Shown here piece by piece: positions 24,403-32,132 of a stretch of DNA of 64,000 bases (positions are counted from its first letter, which is position 1; the number at the start of each line of letters is the position of its first letter). The stretch comes from Mycolicibacterium llatzerense. Lineage in GTDB: Bacteria > Actinomycetota > Actinomycetes > Mycobacteriales > Mycobacteriaceae. The position numbers and the translations under genes are program-made. Under the pieces are notes generated by a model, which did no database searches, was not told where the DNA came from, and saw only the letters and a program-made list of their open reading frames with translations. Where the stretch lies: NCBI RefSeq assembly GCF_000878195.1, contig NZ_JXST01000010.1, positions 62,001 to 126,000 of the forward strand, read 5' to 3'.

Positions 24403-25326
24403 CTAGTCCCCGCCGCGCACCTGGTCCTTGACCGCCGGCACCACGGGCGGCGCCGTGCGCCAGTTCGGCAGGCCGTCCTCTTCCAGCCCGACCGGAAATC
24501 CGTTGTCGTGCACCTGCGCCCAGTGACTGTGATTGAGCTCGTGCAGGGTGAAGCAGGCATTGAGGGAGTTGTAGAACCCCATGTTGTCCTGCGTCTGGTT
24601 CACCGATTCCTTGATCAGCAGGGCGGCCATCGTCGGCACGGCGGCAATGCGCCGGGCGAATTCCAGCGTGCGGTCGGCAAGCTCGTCGGCCGGGAACACC
24701 TTGCTCACCATGCCCATGCGGTGGGCTTCGTCCACCGACAGGCTGTCGCCCGTGAGCATCAGCTCTTTCGTCTTGCGGGCACCGAATTCCCATGGGTGCG
24801 CGAAGTATTCGACGCCGCACATCCCGAGCCGGGTACCCACCACGTCCGCGAATGTGGTGTTGTCGGCCGCTACGATCAGGTCGCAGGCCCACATCAGCAT
24901 GAGCGAGGCCGCATAGACGTCACCGTGCACCTGGGCGACGGTGATCTTGCGGAGGTTGCGCCAGCGGCGGGTGTTCTCGAAGTAGTAGTGCCATTCCTGC
25001 AGCATCAGCATCTCGGCGCCCTGCCGGGTGGCACCGTTGATCCGGAAGCTCGGGTGCTGGTCGGGTCCGGGCGTGCGTTCCGCGCGGGACTGTGCCGAAC
25101 CAAGGTCGTGGCCAGAGGAGAACATCGGCCCCAGCCCGCCGAGGATGACGACCCGTACGGTGTCGTCGGCCTCAGCTTGCAGGAACGCCTCGTGCAGTTC
25201 GGTGAGCATGCCGCGACTCTGCGCATTGCGAGTATCCGGGCGGTTCAACATGATTCGGGCGATGGTGCCCTCGTCGAGGGTTTCGTACGTGACGTACTTG
25301 TAGTCAGCGGTGTTGTCCGTAGCCAT
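24403..25326 (-). CDS. Crotonase-family protein (enoyl-CoA hydratase-like), atypical
   Basis: 307 residues, longer than the usual 255-270, with a C-terminal extension ending VPAVKDQVRGGD. The ATG at 25326 follows AAAGGTG. Crotonase features: MLNRPDTRNAQS, MFSSGHDLGS, and the long helix with HGDVYAASLMLMWACDLIVAA. Neither hydratase Glu is in place (AASLML and FADVVGTRLG). The insertion of about 30 residues after GHDLG (ERTPGPDQHPSFRINGATRQG, in part) matches mycobacterial crotonases near thiolase-like/DUF35 pairs. Reaction unknown. A hairpin (25347-25407) separates it from the thiolase-like gene upstream. Confidence 0.82.
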   Translation of the reverse strand: MATDNTADYKYVTYETLDEGTIARIMLNRPDTRNAQSRGMLTELHEAFLQAEADDTVRVVILGGLGPMFSSGHDLGSAQSRAERTPGPDQHPSFRINGATRQGAEMLMLQEWHYYFENTRRWRNLRKITVAQVHGDVYAASLMLMWACDLIVAADNTTFADVVGTRLGMCGVEYFAHPWEFGARKTKELMLTGDSLSVDEAHRMGMVSKVFPADELADRTLEFARRIAAVPTMAALLIKESVNQTQDNMGFYNSLNACFTLHELNHSHWAQVHDNGFPVGLEEDGLPNWRTAPPVVPAVKDQVRGGD

Positions 25327-25346
25327 GAGGGCACCTTTCGTTACTC

Positions 25347-25407
25347 CGCGAGCAGACGTAAAACTGTCGTAAATCCGCAATTTTGGACAGTTTTGTGTCT
25401 GCTCGCG
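25347..25407. terminator. Terminator-like hairpin
   Basis: Arms 25347-25368 and 25386-25407 pair over 20 of 22 positions, with a 17-base loop. Stem ends carry GCGAGCAGAC/GTCTGCTCGC. It lies between the stop of the thiolase-like gene (25414) and the start of the crotonase (25326), where it would end the DUF35-thiolase transcript. Confidence 0.6.
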
Positions 25408-25413
25408 AGAGAT

Positions 25414-26559
25414 CTAGAGCGACAGGATGGTCGCGGAGGCGGTACCCGGGGCGCCGTACACCTGCGCCAGCCCGACGCGTGGGTTGCCCGGCACCTGCCG
25501 CTCCCCCGCTTCACCGCGCAACTGGCGGACCAGCTCGTGCATCTGGCGCAGCCCGGACGCGCCGATCGGTTCGCCGTTGGCGATCAGTCCACCGTCGGTG
25601 TTGATCGGCAACGACCCGTGGATCTCGGTGGCGCCGTCGGCCAGCAGCTTCTCCTGCTCGCCGTCAGCACAGAGCCCAGTCTCGGCCATGTGGATGACCT
25701 CGGCACCCGCGTCCGTGTCCTGCAGCTGCGCGATGTCGACGTCCTCGGGCCCGATGCCGGCGGCTTCATAGGCAGCCTTGGCCGCGTACACGGTGGGCGA
25801 CACGTCCTCGTCGAGCGGCGCGGAGGTGGCGTGCACTTCGTAGGCTCCGTAGGTGCGGGTGCGAATCTCACTGGCCCGGACGTACACCGGCTTGTCGGTG
25901 TAGCGGTGGGCGATGTCGGCCCGGCACATGATGACCGCGGCGGCACCCTCGTCGGGTGCGCAGAACATGTACTGGCGCAACGGATAGTTGAGCACCGGCG
26001 AGGCCATGATCTCCTCGACGGTGATCTCCTTGCGCCGGAACGCGTTCGGGTTCAAGATGCCGTTGCGGAAGTTCTTGTTGGCGACCCGCGCCAGCGTCTC
26101 CTCGGAGATGCCGTGCTTGTTGATGTAGTGGTTGGCCTTCATCCCGAAGAACTTCGTGGTGACGAACTGGCCATTGTTGGCGTACCACTGCGGCAAGGCG
26201 AGTTTGGCCGGGTCGTCGGTGAAGGCGCCACGTGGGTGCTTGTCCAGGCCGATGGCGATCCCGATGTCGTACTTACCCAGCCGGATGGTGTCGGCGGTCT
26301 GCTGGATCGCACTGGCCGCGGTGGCGCAGGCATTGAACACGTTGGTGAAGGTGATGCCCGTCAGACCTACCAGGCGGGTGACCGCATCGGGGTTGGACAC
26401 CTCGTAGCTGCCCCCGAACCCGAACTGGATGTCTTTCCACTCCAGCTTGGCATCGGTCAGCGCACTCTGTATCGCTTCGGCGCCCATCTCCATCGCGGTC
26501 TTGTCGAACCGGCCGAACGGATGGATACCGACACCGATGATCGCTACGTCGTTACTCAT
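25414..26559 (-). CDS. Thiolase-like lipid-transfer protein (Ltp/SCP2-thiolase family), altered active site
   Basis: 381 residues. Thiolase fold with Cys78 in FNACATAASA, the position of the nucleophile. The catalytic His of GHPxGxSG is replaced by Glu330 (NGEPIGASG), the HDxF-type His region reads QLQDTDAG, and the C-terminal Cys loop reads YGAPGTAS. Canonical thiolysis is therefore unlikely; the family includes the steroid side-chain aldolases Ltp2-ChsH2. The start overlaps the DUF35 gene by 4 bp (ATGA), as in those aldolase pairs. I infer C-C bond cleavage, possibly retro-aldol, with DUF35 as partner. A near-identical-length paralogue is at 37116-38261. Confidence 0.85.
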   Translation of the reverse strand: MSNDVAIIGVGIHPFGRFDKTAMEMGAEAIQSALTDAKLEWKDIQFGFGGSYEVSNPDAVTRLVGLTGITFTNVFNACATAASAIQQTADTIRLGKYDIGIAIGLDKHPRGAFTDDPAKLALPQWYANNGQFVTTKFFGMKANHYINKHGISEETLARVANKNFRNGILNPNAFRRKEITVEEIMASPVLNYPLRQYMFCAPDEGAAAVIMCRADIAHRYTDKPVYVRASEIRTRTYGAYEVHATSAPLDEDVSPTVYAAKAAYEAAGIGPEDVDIAQLQDTDAGAEVIHMAETGLCADGEQEKLLADGATEIHGSLPINTDGGLIANGEPIGASGLRQMHELVRQLRGEAGERQVPGNPRVGLAQVYGAPGTASATILSL

Positions 26560-26975
26560 CGCGACACCGGCTCGAACCAGAACGTGACCAGCTCATTGCC
26601 ATCCGCATCGGTAGCGAAGGGAGCCATGGTGAGCTCGACCTCCATGCCGAACTCCAGCTTGGCCGGATCGCTTTCGGTGAGCCGCCCCTCGACGCGAATC
26701 ACGTCGCCGAGTTGCACCAGGCCGACTCCGAACGGCACGAAGTCCTTGCCGGTGGGACCGGCGTACGGCGCTCCGGGCGGGAATCCCTGTGTGGTCCAGG
26801 CGATCACCGTGCCATGGCGCGGTAGCAGCACCTCGGACATCTCGGCCCTGCTGCATTTCGGGCACCGGTCCTGGCGCGGGAACGTCGTCGCCGAGCAGGC
26901 ACCGCACCGGCTGCCGATCAGCTGCGGATCCGGTTCCGGCCAGGTGGAGATTTCGGGGGCAAGCGCCTTCTGCAT
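26556..26975 (-). CDS. DUF35/OB-fold zinc-ribbon partner of the thiolase-like protein
   Basis: 139 residues. Zinc ribbon with Cys24, Cys27, Cys38 and Cys41 (RCGACSATTFPRQDRCPKC, in part), then an OB-fold beta barrel (GTVIAWTTQG ... VPFGVGLVQLGD). This is the ChsH2-type DUF35 architecture; in steroid degradation such domains bind and activate the thiolase-like aldolase Ltp2 or channel CoA substrates. The translationally coupled neighbour supports the same role here. The 104-residue hypothetical protein lies 8 bp upstream in the same operon. Confidence 0.88.
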   Translation of the reverse strand: MQKALAPEISTWPEPDPQLIGSRCGACSATTFPRQDRCPKCSRAEMSEVLLPRHGTVIAWTTQGFPPGAPYAGPTGKDFVPFGVGLVQLGDVIRVEGRLTESDPAKLEFGMEVELTMAPFATDADGNELVTFWFEPVSR

Positions 26976-26983
26976 CGTGACTC

Positions 26984-27298
26984 CTAATCGCTCGCGGGGA
27001 GGGGTTTGGCTTCCTTGAGTGCGAGCGGCGCCGTCCCGACGCTCAGCGTGCCCGCGCCGGCCTTGGTGACCAGCACCTCTGCCGCGGCGTCGTCGACGTA
27101 CCGCTTACCCATCACGGTGCCGCCGGACAGCTCCGGGTCGAGAGCCAATGCGCCGCCGGCCTGAGCATCGGAACTGGCATCGAGCGCCACCATCGGGGCG
27201 CCACCGCATCGCAGGTCATCCAGGCTGTCACCAGTCCGGACGACGATCACCTGGGTGTCACACACCTGACTTCGCAGGCGGCTACCTGTCTTGACCAT
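26984..27298 (-). CDS. Conserved-looking hypothetical protein, first gene of the DUF35/thiolase operon
   Basis: 104 residues from ATG at 27298 (a GTG at 27307 is the alternative). No membrane segment or signal peptide. Two Cys lie in short motifs, VCDTQVIVVR and DLRCGGAPMV, and the C-terminal part holds GKRYVDDAAAEVLVTKAGAGTLSVG. It has no clear ribosome site, and GATAAT lies about 10 bases before the ATG, so it may be read as a leaderless message. I do not recognise the family. Its fixed position before DUF35 and the thiolase-like gene suggests a helper role in that complex. A degenerate motif A copy lies just upstream. Confidence 0.68.
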   Translation of the reverse strand: MVKTGSRLRSQVCDTQVIVVRTGDSLDDLRCGGAPMVALDASSDAQAGGALALDPELSGGTVMGKRYVDDAAAEVLVTKAGAGTLSVGTAPLALKEAKPLPASD

Positions 27299-27319
27299 GA
27301 GAAGCACATTATCAGATAG

Positions 27320-27334
27320 GAGAACGTCACTTTC
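27320..27334. promoter_or_regulatory. Degenerate motif A copy (GAGAACGTCACTTTC)
   Basis: Three arm mismatches against the consensus. It lies 22 bp upstream of the 104-residue protein and overlaps the end of the P450 gene. Position fits an operator for the DUF35/thiolase operon; the match alone would be weak. Confidence 0.4.
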
Positions 27335-28571
27335 CAGAAGTGAGCGAGTAGCGGATAGGCAGGTGTTTGAGGCCGCCGACGAAGATGGTCGCAGTGTGCT
27401 GCGGGGTGCCCGCCAGCTCGATCGATCGGAGCCTCGGGATCAGCTCCGAGAAGAAACTGGTGATCTCCATGCGCGCGAGCGCCGCGCCCAGACAGAAGTG
27501 GATGCCGTAGCCGAACGCCACGTGCTTGTTGGGATCACGGCCGACGTCGAACCGGAACGGGTCATCGAAGACGTCCTCGTCACGGTTGGCCGACACATAC
27601 GACAGCAGTACGGACTCCCCCGCCGCGATCGGCACGCCCCGGACAGTGGTGTCCTCGCGTGCGGTGCGCATGAACTCCTTCACGGGTGTCACCCAGCGGA
27701 TCATCTCTTCGGTCGCGAGCGGCATCAGGTCGGGGTTCTCCCGCAGTCGCGCCAGCTGATCCGGATTCTCGATCAGCGCATGCAGTCCACCGGAGACCAC
27801 CGCACTGGTGGTGTCATGACCCGCGGTCGCGATGATCACGTAGTACGAGACGGTGTCGATGTCACCCAACGGTTCTCCGTCGAGCCGGGCATTGGCGATG
27901 GCCGACGCCAGATCGTCGGTGGGGTTCTCCCGGCGCGCGGCGGTCAACGCGGTGAAATAGGTGAACATCTCGAACAGCGCGGTGCCCTTCTCCTCGGGCG
28001 TGACGCCCCGGGAGAACTCCGAGTCATCGGCGCCGAACAGTTCCTGGGTGTACGCCAGCATCCGGGGAAAGTCGGATTCGGGCAGCCCGAGCAGCGACAT
28101 GATCACGTACAGCGGGTAATTCACCGCGACCTCTTGGACGAAGTCGCATTCGGTACCCAACTCCATCATCCGGTCGACGTAGCGTTTGGCCAGTTCATCG
28201 ACGCGAACACGCAAGTCCCGCATGGCCTTCGGCCGAAACCAGTCCGCGCCGATCGCCCGCACCAACCGGTGCTGCGGATCGTCCATGTGAATCAGCGTGC
28301 TGATGCCCAGCGCGGCCTGATGCGCGTCGGCCTCGGCGGTCATCAGTACCGGGCGCGGCGAGTTGGTGAACAGCGTGTTGGCCCGCTCGATCGCCATGAC
28401 GTCATGGTGCTTGGTGATGGCCCAGAACGGCTTGTAGCCGGGGACGTCGGCCTTTGACACCGGCGCGTTGGCACGCAAGAAGGACAGTGCCGTATGGAGT
28501 TTCGGCTCATCGGCGTAGGCGGACGGGTCGGCGAACACACCGGCAGCGTCGGCGGTGATCGGGGCACTCAT
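27327..28571 (-). CDS. Cytochrome P450
   Basis: 414 residues from ATG at 28571 with GAGGAG upstream; a longer frame to 29051 is antisense-like overlap with the LLM gene and is rejected. Full set of P450 marks: I-helix AGHDTTSAV, K-helix ExxR in EEMIRW, and heme loop FGYGIHFCLG with ligand Cys360. Soluble bacterial class, similar in layout (KPFWAITKHHDV near residue 45) to the CYP families that hydroxylate terpenes and sterol side chains. The family number cannot be given without a database. It needs ferredoxin electrons; the one at 18687 is a candidate. Follows the LLM gene by 10 bp. Confidence 0.9.
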   Translation of the reverse strand: MSAPITADAAGVFADPSAYADEPKLHTALSFLRANAPVSKADVPGYKPFWAITKHHDVMAIERANTLFTNSPRPVLMTAEADAHQAALGISTLIHMDDPQHRLVRAIGADWFRPKAMRDLRVRVDELAKRYVDRMMELGTECDFVQEVAVNYPLYVIMSLLGLPESDFPRMLAYTQELFGADDSEFSRGVTPEEKGTALFEMFTYFTALTAARRENPTDDLASAIANARLDGEPLGDIDTVSYYVIIATAGHDTTSAVVSGGLHALIENPDQLARLRENPDLMPLATEEMIRWVTPVKEFMRTAREDTTVRGVPIAAGESVLLSYVSANRDEDVFDDPFRFDVGRDPNKHVAFGYGIHFCLGAALARMEITSFFSELIPRLRSIELAGTPQHTATIFVGGLKHLPIRYSLTSGK

Positions 28572-28581
28572 GGGCAGCTCC

Positions 28582-29610
28582 TCACTGATGCAATTCTGCG
28601 AGTACGGCTTTGACGACTTCCTCCGGCAATTGCGGCGGCAGACCGACGGTGACCCGGTCGATGACGCCGGCACAGCGTTCCCGGATCGCGGCGGCCAGCG
28701 CGCCGACCGGGGCGACGACGGCAATCTCGGCGAGCATCGTGTCGTCGACGAGCTGAGCCATCGCATCCCATTCACCGCGCAGAGACAGCCGGCGAAGCTC
28801 GGGCTGCAGGTCGCCCCAGCCGTGCAGTTCGAGGACTCTGCGGTAGGCGGGCGTCGACGCGTAGAAGGCGATCTGCTTGCGGACCCGTCGCGCGGCGACG
28901 GCCATTTCGTCGTCATCGGTACCGGTGACGACCATGACCGGGAAGGCCATCTCGAAGTCGCGGCGGTCACGACCCGCTCGCTCCAGCCCGCGCCGCACCG
29001 CCGGTTCGGTCGCTTCCTCGAGGTACCGCCGGGTGGTGAACGCATGACCAACCAGACCCGCAGCCACCTCGGCAGACAGCTCCGTCATCGCGTCGCCGAC
29101 CGCAGCCACGAACACCTTCGGAAATCCGTACTCGTGCGGCTCCGGGACGAACATCGGGGTCATCAGCTTGTGCGTGTAGAAATCACCCTCGAACCGCAGG
29201 GTGCCGCCGTCGCGCCAGCATGTCCAAATCGCTTGCAGCGCAGCGATGAACTCCCGCATGCGGGGTATCGGATGGCTCCACGGCATGCTGAAGCGGTTCT
29301 CGATGTGCGGCTGGATCTGCGACCCGAGACCGAGGAGGAGCCGGCCCTGCGAATAACCCTGCAAATCCCAACCCACGTTGGCGACTGTCATCGGCGACCG
29401 GGCGAAAGCAACGGCGATACCGGTGCCGAGTTCGATACTGGAGGTGTGTTCGGCGGCGAGTGCCAGCGGCAGGAACGGATCGTGGTTCACCTCCGCGGTC
29501 CAGCAGCCGCCGTACCCCCGCCGCTCCAATGCTCTTGCCGCACCCGGCACCTCGGCGAGAGCGCAGTTCACGCCCCCGTCGACCGCCAGGCCAACGCGGT
29601 CGCCAACCAT
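28582..29610 (-). CDS. LLM-class F420-dependent oxidoreductase
   Basis: 342 residues. Pattern of the F420-type luciferase-like family: GGCWTAEVNHDPFLPLALAAEHT, SSIELGTGIAVAFARSPMT, QGRLLLGLGSQ and a C-terminal GVIDRVTVGLPP. The N-terminus is slightly extended relative to the LLM at 20109. The reaction is not assignable. It is the first gene of the LLM-P450 unit and diverges from the carboxyltransferase; a degenerate motif B copy (29622-29640) is in the 65-bp gap. Confidence 0.85.
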   Translation of the reverse strand: MVGDRVGLAVDGGVNCALAEVPGAARALERRGYGGCWTAEVNHDPFLPLALAAEHTSSIELGTGIAVAFARSPMTVANVGWDLQGYSQGRLLLGLGSQIQPHIENRFSMPWSHPIPRMREFIAALQAIWTCWRDGGTLRFEGDFYTHKLMTPMFVPEPHEYGFPKVFVAAVGDAMTELSAEVAAGLVGHAFTTRRYLEEATEPAVRRGLERAGRDRRDFEMAFPVMVVTGTDDDEMAVAARRVRKQIAFYASTPAYRRVLELHGWGDLQPELRRLSLRGEWDAMAQLVDDTMLAEIAVVAPVGALAAAIRERCAGVIDRVTVGLPPQLPEEVVKAVLAELHQ

Positions 29611-29621
29611 GTGGTGGACGC

Positions 29622-29640
29622 TACAGTAAGCAATTCAGTA
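29622..29640. promoter_or_regulatory. Degenerate motif B copy (TACAGT-N7-TCAGTA)
   Basis: Ten of twelve arm bases match TACTGT-N7-ACAGTA with the correct 7-bp spacer. It lies between the divergent LLM (start 29610) and carboxyltransferase (start 29676) genes and would mark the left end of the motif B regulon. Confidence 0.45.
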
Positions 29641-29675
29641 TGGTCAACGTGACAAGCCATCAGTGAGGAACTGCG

Positions 29676-31172
29676 ATGACGGATCGGCCCGACTGGAAGC
29701 AGACTCTCGAGGACCTCGAGGGCCTGCGGGAACGTACCCGCGCGATGGGTGGGCCAGAGCGGTTGGCCAAGCACCACAGCAAGGGCAAGCTCGATGCGCG
29801 GGGACGACTGAACCACCTGCTGGACCCCGGGACTTTCCGTGAATTCGGCACCCTGGCGGGAGGCGACATCGCCGCCGACGGGATCGTCACCGGATCGGGC
29901 CTCATCAACGGCGCACCGGTCATGGTGGGCGCGGAGGACTTCACCACGTTGGCCGGCAGCATCGGGCCGGGCGGCAATGCGAAGCGATACCGGCTCGCCG
30001 AACTTGCCCTGCACGACCGGATTCCGCTGGTGATGCTGTTGGAGGGGGCCGGATTCCGGCCAAGCGGCGAACATTACGGCCGCACGCCCACTGACCTGAT
30101 CGCGCAGGCACGCTGCTCGGGCCGGGTACCGACGGTCGCGGCGGTGCTGGGGCCGTCCGCCGGGCACGGCGCACTCGTCGCCCCGGTCTGCGACTGGACC
30201 ATCATGAGTCAGCAGGGCGCCATCTTCACCGCCGGCCCACCCGTCGTGAAAGAGTCCACGGGCGAAGAGATTTCGAAAGAGGACCTCGGCGGCCCCGGCG
30301 TCGCGCTGGCCAGTGGCGTCATCCACAACGGCGCACTGGATGACGCCTCGACCCTGTTCGATATCCGCCGCTACCTGTCGTACTTTCCGCCCAGCGCCTG
30401 GTCATATCCGGCCGCCGTGACGACGAACGACGCGAGTGCCCCACGGCCGACACCCGAGCTGCTCGACGTCGTGCCGCGCGACAACCGCCGCGCCTACAAC
30501 ATGCGCGGCGTCCTCGACGTCGTCTTCGACACCCCGGACTGGTTCGAGGTGCAGCCCAAGTTCGGGCCGGCCATCATCTGCGCACTGGCCCACCTCGGCG
30601 GCCATCCGGTGGCCGTCGTGGCCAATCAGCCGAACGTGCTGGCCGGTGCCATCGACGCCGACGCCGCCGACAAGGCAGCGCATTTCATCACAGTGGCGGA
30701 CTCGTTCCACCTGCCGATCATCTTCCTGGCCGACAATCCCGGAATGCTGCCCGGCAGCCGCTCCGAGCGCACCGGGGTACTGCGCAGCGGCGCCCGGATG
30801 TTCGCCGCACAGACCGCGGCGACGACGTTGAAGCTGCACGTCACCTTGCGCAAGGCCTACGGCTTCGGCTCGATGGTCATGTCGCTGTTGGGTTTCGACA
30901 ATCAGGGCGCGACGTTCGCGTACCCCGGCGCGACCATGGGCGCGATGAGCGCGGCCGCCCTGAGCCGGGCATCGCACGCCGACGAGGACGTCGAGGCCAA
31001 GCTGCGCCGGATGGAACTGGAAGCGTCGTTCCGATCGGCGGGCCACCTCGGCTTCGACGAACTCATCTCGCCGGTAGAGACACGCGACGCCCTCCTGTAC
31101 TCGCTCGAGCGCGGGTTGCGCGCTCGGCAGGCCGCGCCCGAGCCGGTCTCGCGCACCACGATCATGCCGTAA
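29676..31172 (+). CDS. Acyl-CoA carboxylase carboxyltransferase (beta) subunit
   Basis: 498 residues with two crotonase-like carboxyltransferase halves: GKLDARGRLNHLLDPGTFREFG at the start, GSIGPGGNAKRYRLAELAL, and in the second half NQPNVLAGAIDADAADKAAHF and NPGMLPGSRSERTGVLRSGA (each quoted within limits). This is the biotin-dependent acyl-CoA carboxylase beta family. No biotin carboxylase or biotin carrier subunit is encoded in the window, so it must use one from elsewhere or act in another way (for example decarboxylation). It leads the operon that continues with an LLM enzyme and a Rieske oxygenase. Confidence 0.87.
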   Translation: MTDRPDWKQTLEDLEGLRERTRAMGGPERLAKHHSKGKLDARGRLNHLLDPGTFREFGTLAGGDIAADGIVTGSGLINGAPVMVGAEDFTTLAGSIGPGGNAKRYRLAELALHDRIPLVMLLEGAGFRPSGEHYGRTPTDLIAQARCSGRVPTVAAVLGPSAGHGALVAPVCDWTIMSQQGAIFTAGPPVVKESTGEEISKEDLGGPGVALASGVIHNGALDDASTLFDIRRYLSYFPPSAWSYPAAVTTNDASAPRPTPELLDVVPRDNRRAYNMRGVLDVVFDTPDWFEVQPKFGPAIICALAHLGGHPVAVVANQPNVLAGAIDADAADKAAHFITVADSFHLPIIFLADNPGMLPGSRSERTGVLRSGARMFAAQTAATTLKLHVTLRKAYGFGSMVMSLLGFDNQGATFAYPGATMGAMSAAALSRASHADEDVEAKLRRMELEASFRSAGHLGFDELISPVETRDALLYSLERGLRARQAAPEPVSRTTIMP

Positions 31173-31196
31173 CGGACCTTTCAGGAGCTGGCGTCA

Positions 31197-32132
31197 GTGA
31201 AGTTCACCCTCGAATATCCCGTCGAATCACCCACCGCCGCAGACGGTTTCCTGCACCCTGAGGCCATCCGCCAGGTGTGCCAGCAGGCCGAGGCATCGTG
31301 GTTCTCCGCCCTGGCCCTCAGCGAGCACCCGGCGCCGTCGGCGAAGTGGCGCCGCCGCGGTGGGCACGACACCCTCGACCCGATCGCGGCTCTCGGGTTC
31401 ATGGCGGGTGTGACGTCGACGATCAGGCTGCTGACCAACTTGTATGTGCTGCCGTTTCGCAACCCATACCTATCGGCCAAAGCACTGTCCTCGCTGGACC
31501 TCGTCTCGGGCGGCCGGCTCATCGCCGGTGTCGGGGCCGGGTACCTCCGCTCCGAATTCGCCGCGCTCGGGGTGGATTTCGATCGGCGCGCCGAACTTCT
31601 CGACGAAGCCCTCGCCGCGTTGTGGTCGATCTGGATGGATCCCGAAATTCCGGTGTCCGGCAGGGCGTTCGGCGCCGTCGATGAACTCTGGCTGCAGCGC
31701 CCCGTGCAACGGCCACACCCGCCACTGTGGATCGGCGGCAATGGCCGCGCTGCGATACGCCGCGTCGTCGAATACGGGACCGGCTGGATGCCCGTGATCT
31801 CCCCGCCGGAATACGCGGCGAGCATGCGAACGGTTGCTATTTCGGACGCGCGCCAATTCGGTTCAGCGGTGGACACGTTGCGCGGCCGACTCGATGCTGC
31901 TGGACGCGACCCGAACAAACTGGACATCCAGATCTTGTGCCCCGAAGTCGATCTCGACGACGAACCCGCGGTTCGGCGCACCCGCGACATGCTCGACGAA
32001 TTGGCCGGCTACGGCGCCACCTGGGCTGTCGTCCACGCCGACGGGTCGAGCCTCGACGCTGCGGTCGACTACATCAAGGCATTCGGCGAAACCATCATTG
32101 CGCAGCCACGATTTCAGACGGAGGCACCGTGA
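31197..32132 (+). CDS. LLM-class F420-dependent oxidoreductase
   Basis: 311 residues, GTG start. Features: WFSALALSEHPAPSAKW, TIRLLTNLYVLPFRNPYLSAKAL, SGGRLIAGVGAGYLRSEF and HPPLWIGGNGRAAIRR, the pattern of the F420-dependent TIGR03619-like subgroup. It is 24 bp after the carboxyltransferase, and its TGA overlaps the GTG of the Rieske oxygenase (GTGA), so it is coupled to that enzyme. It might supply or process the oxygenase substrate; the reaction is unknown. Confidence 0.86.
   Translation: MKFTLEYPVESPTAADGFLHPEAIRQVCQQAEASWFSALALSEHPAPSAKWRRRGGHDTLDPIAALGFMAGVTSTIRLLTNLYVLPFRNPYLSAKALSSLDLVSGGRLIAGVGAGYLRSEFAALGVDFDRRAELLDEALAALWSIWMDPEIPVSGRAFGAVDELWLQRPVQRPHPPLWIGGNGRAAIRRVVEYGTGWMPVISPPEYAASMRTVAISDARQFGSAVDTLRGRLDAAGRDPNKLDIQILCPEVDLDDEPAVRRTRDMLDELAGYGATWAVVHADGSSLDAAVDYIKAFGETIIAQPRFQTEAP

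Noticed and set aside
24196..27018. A 940-codon open frame on the plus strand
   Set aside because: It runs antisense across the crotonase, thiolase-like and DUF35 genes, has a composition of Arg, Gly, Val and His typical of GC-rich shadow frames, and shows no domain motif.
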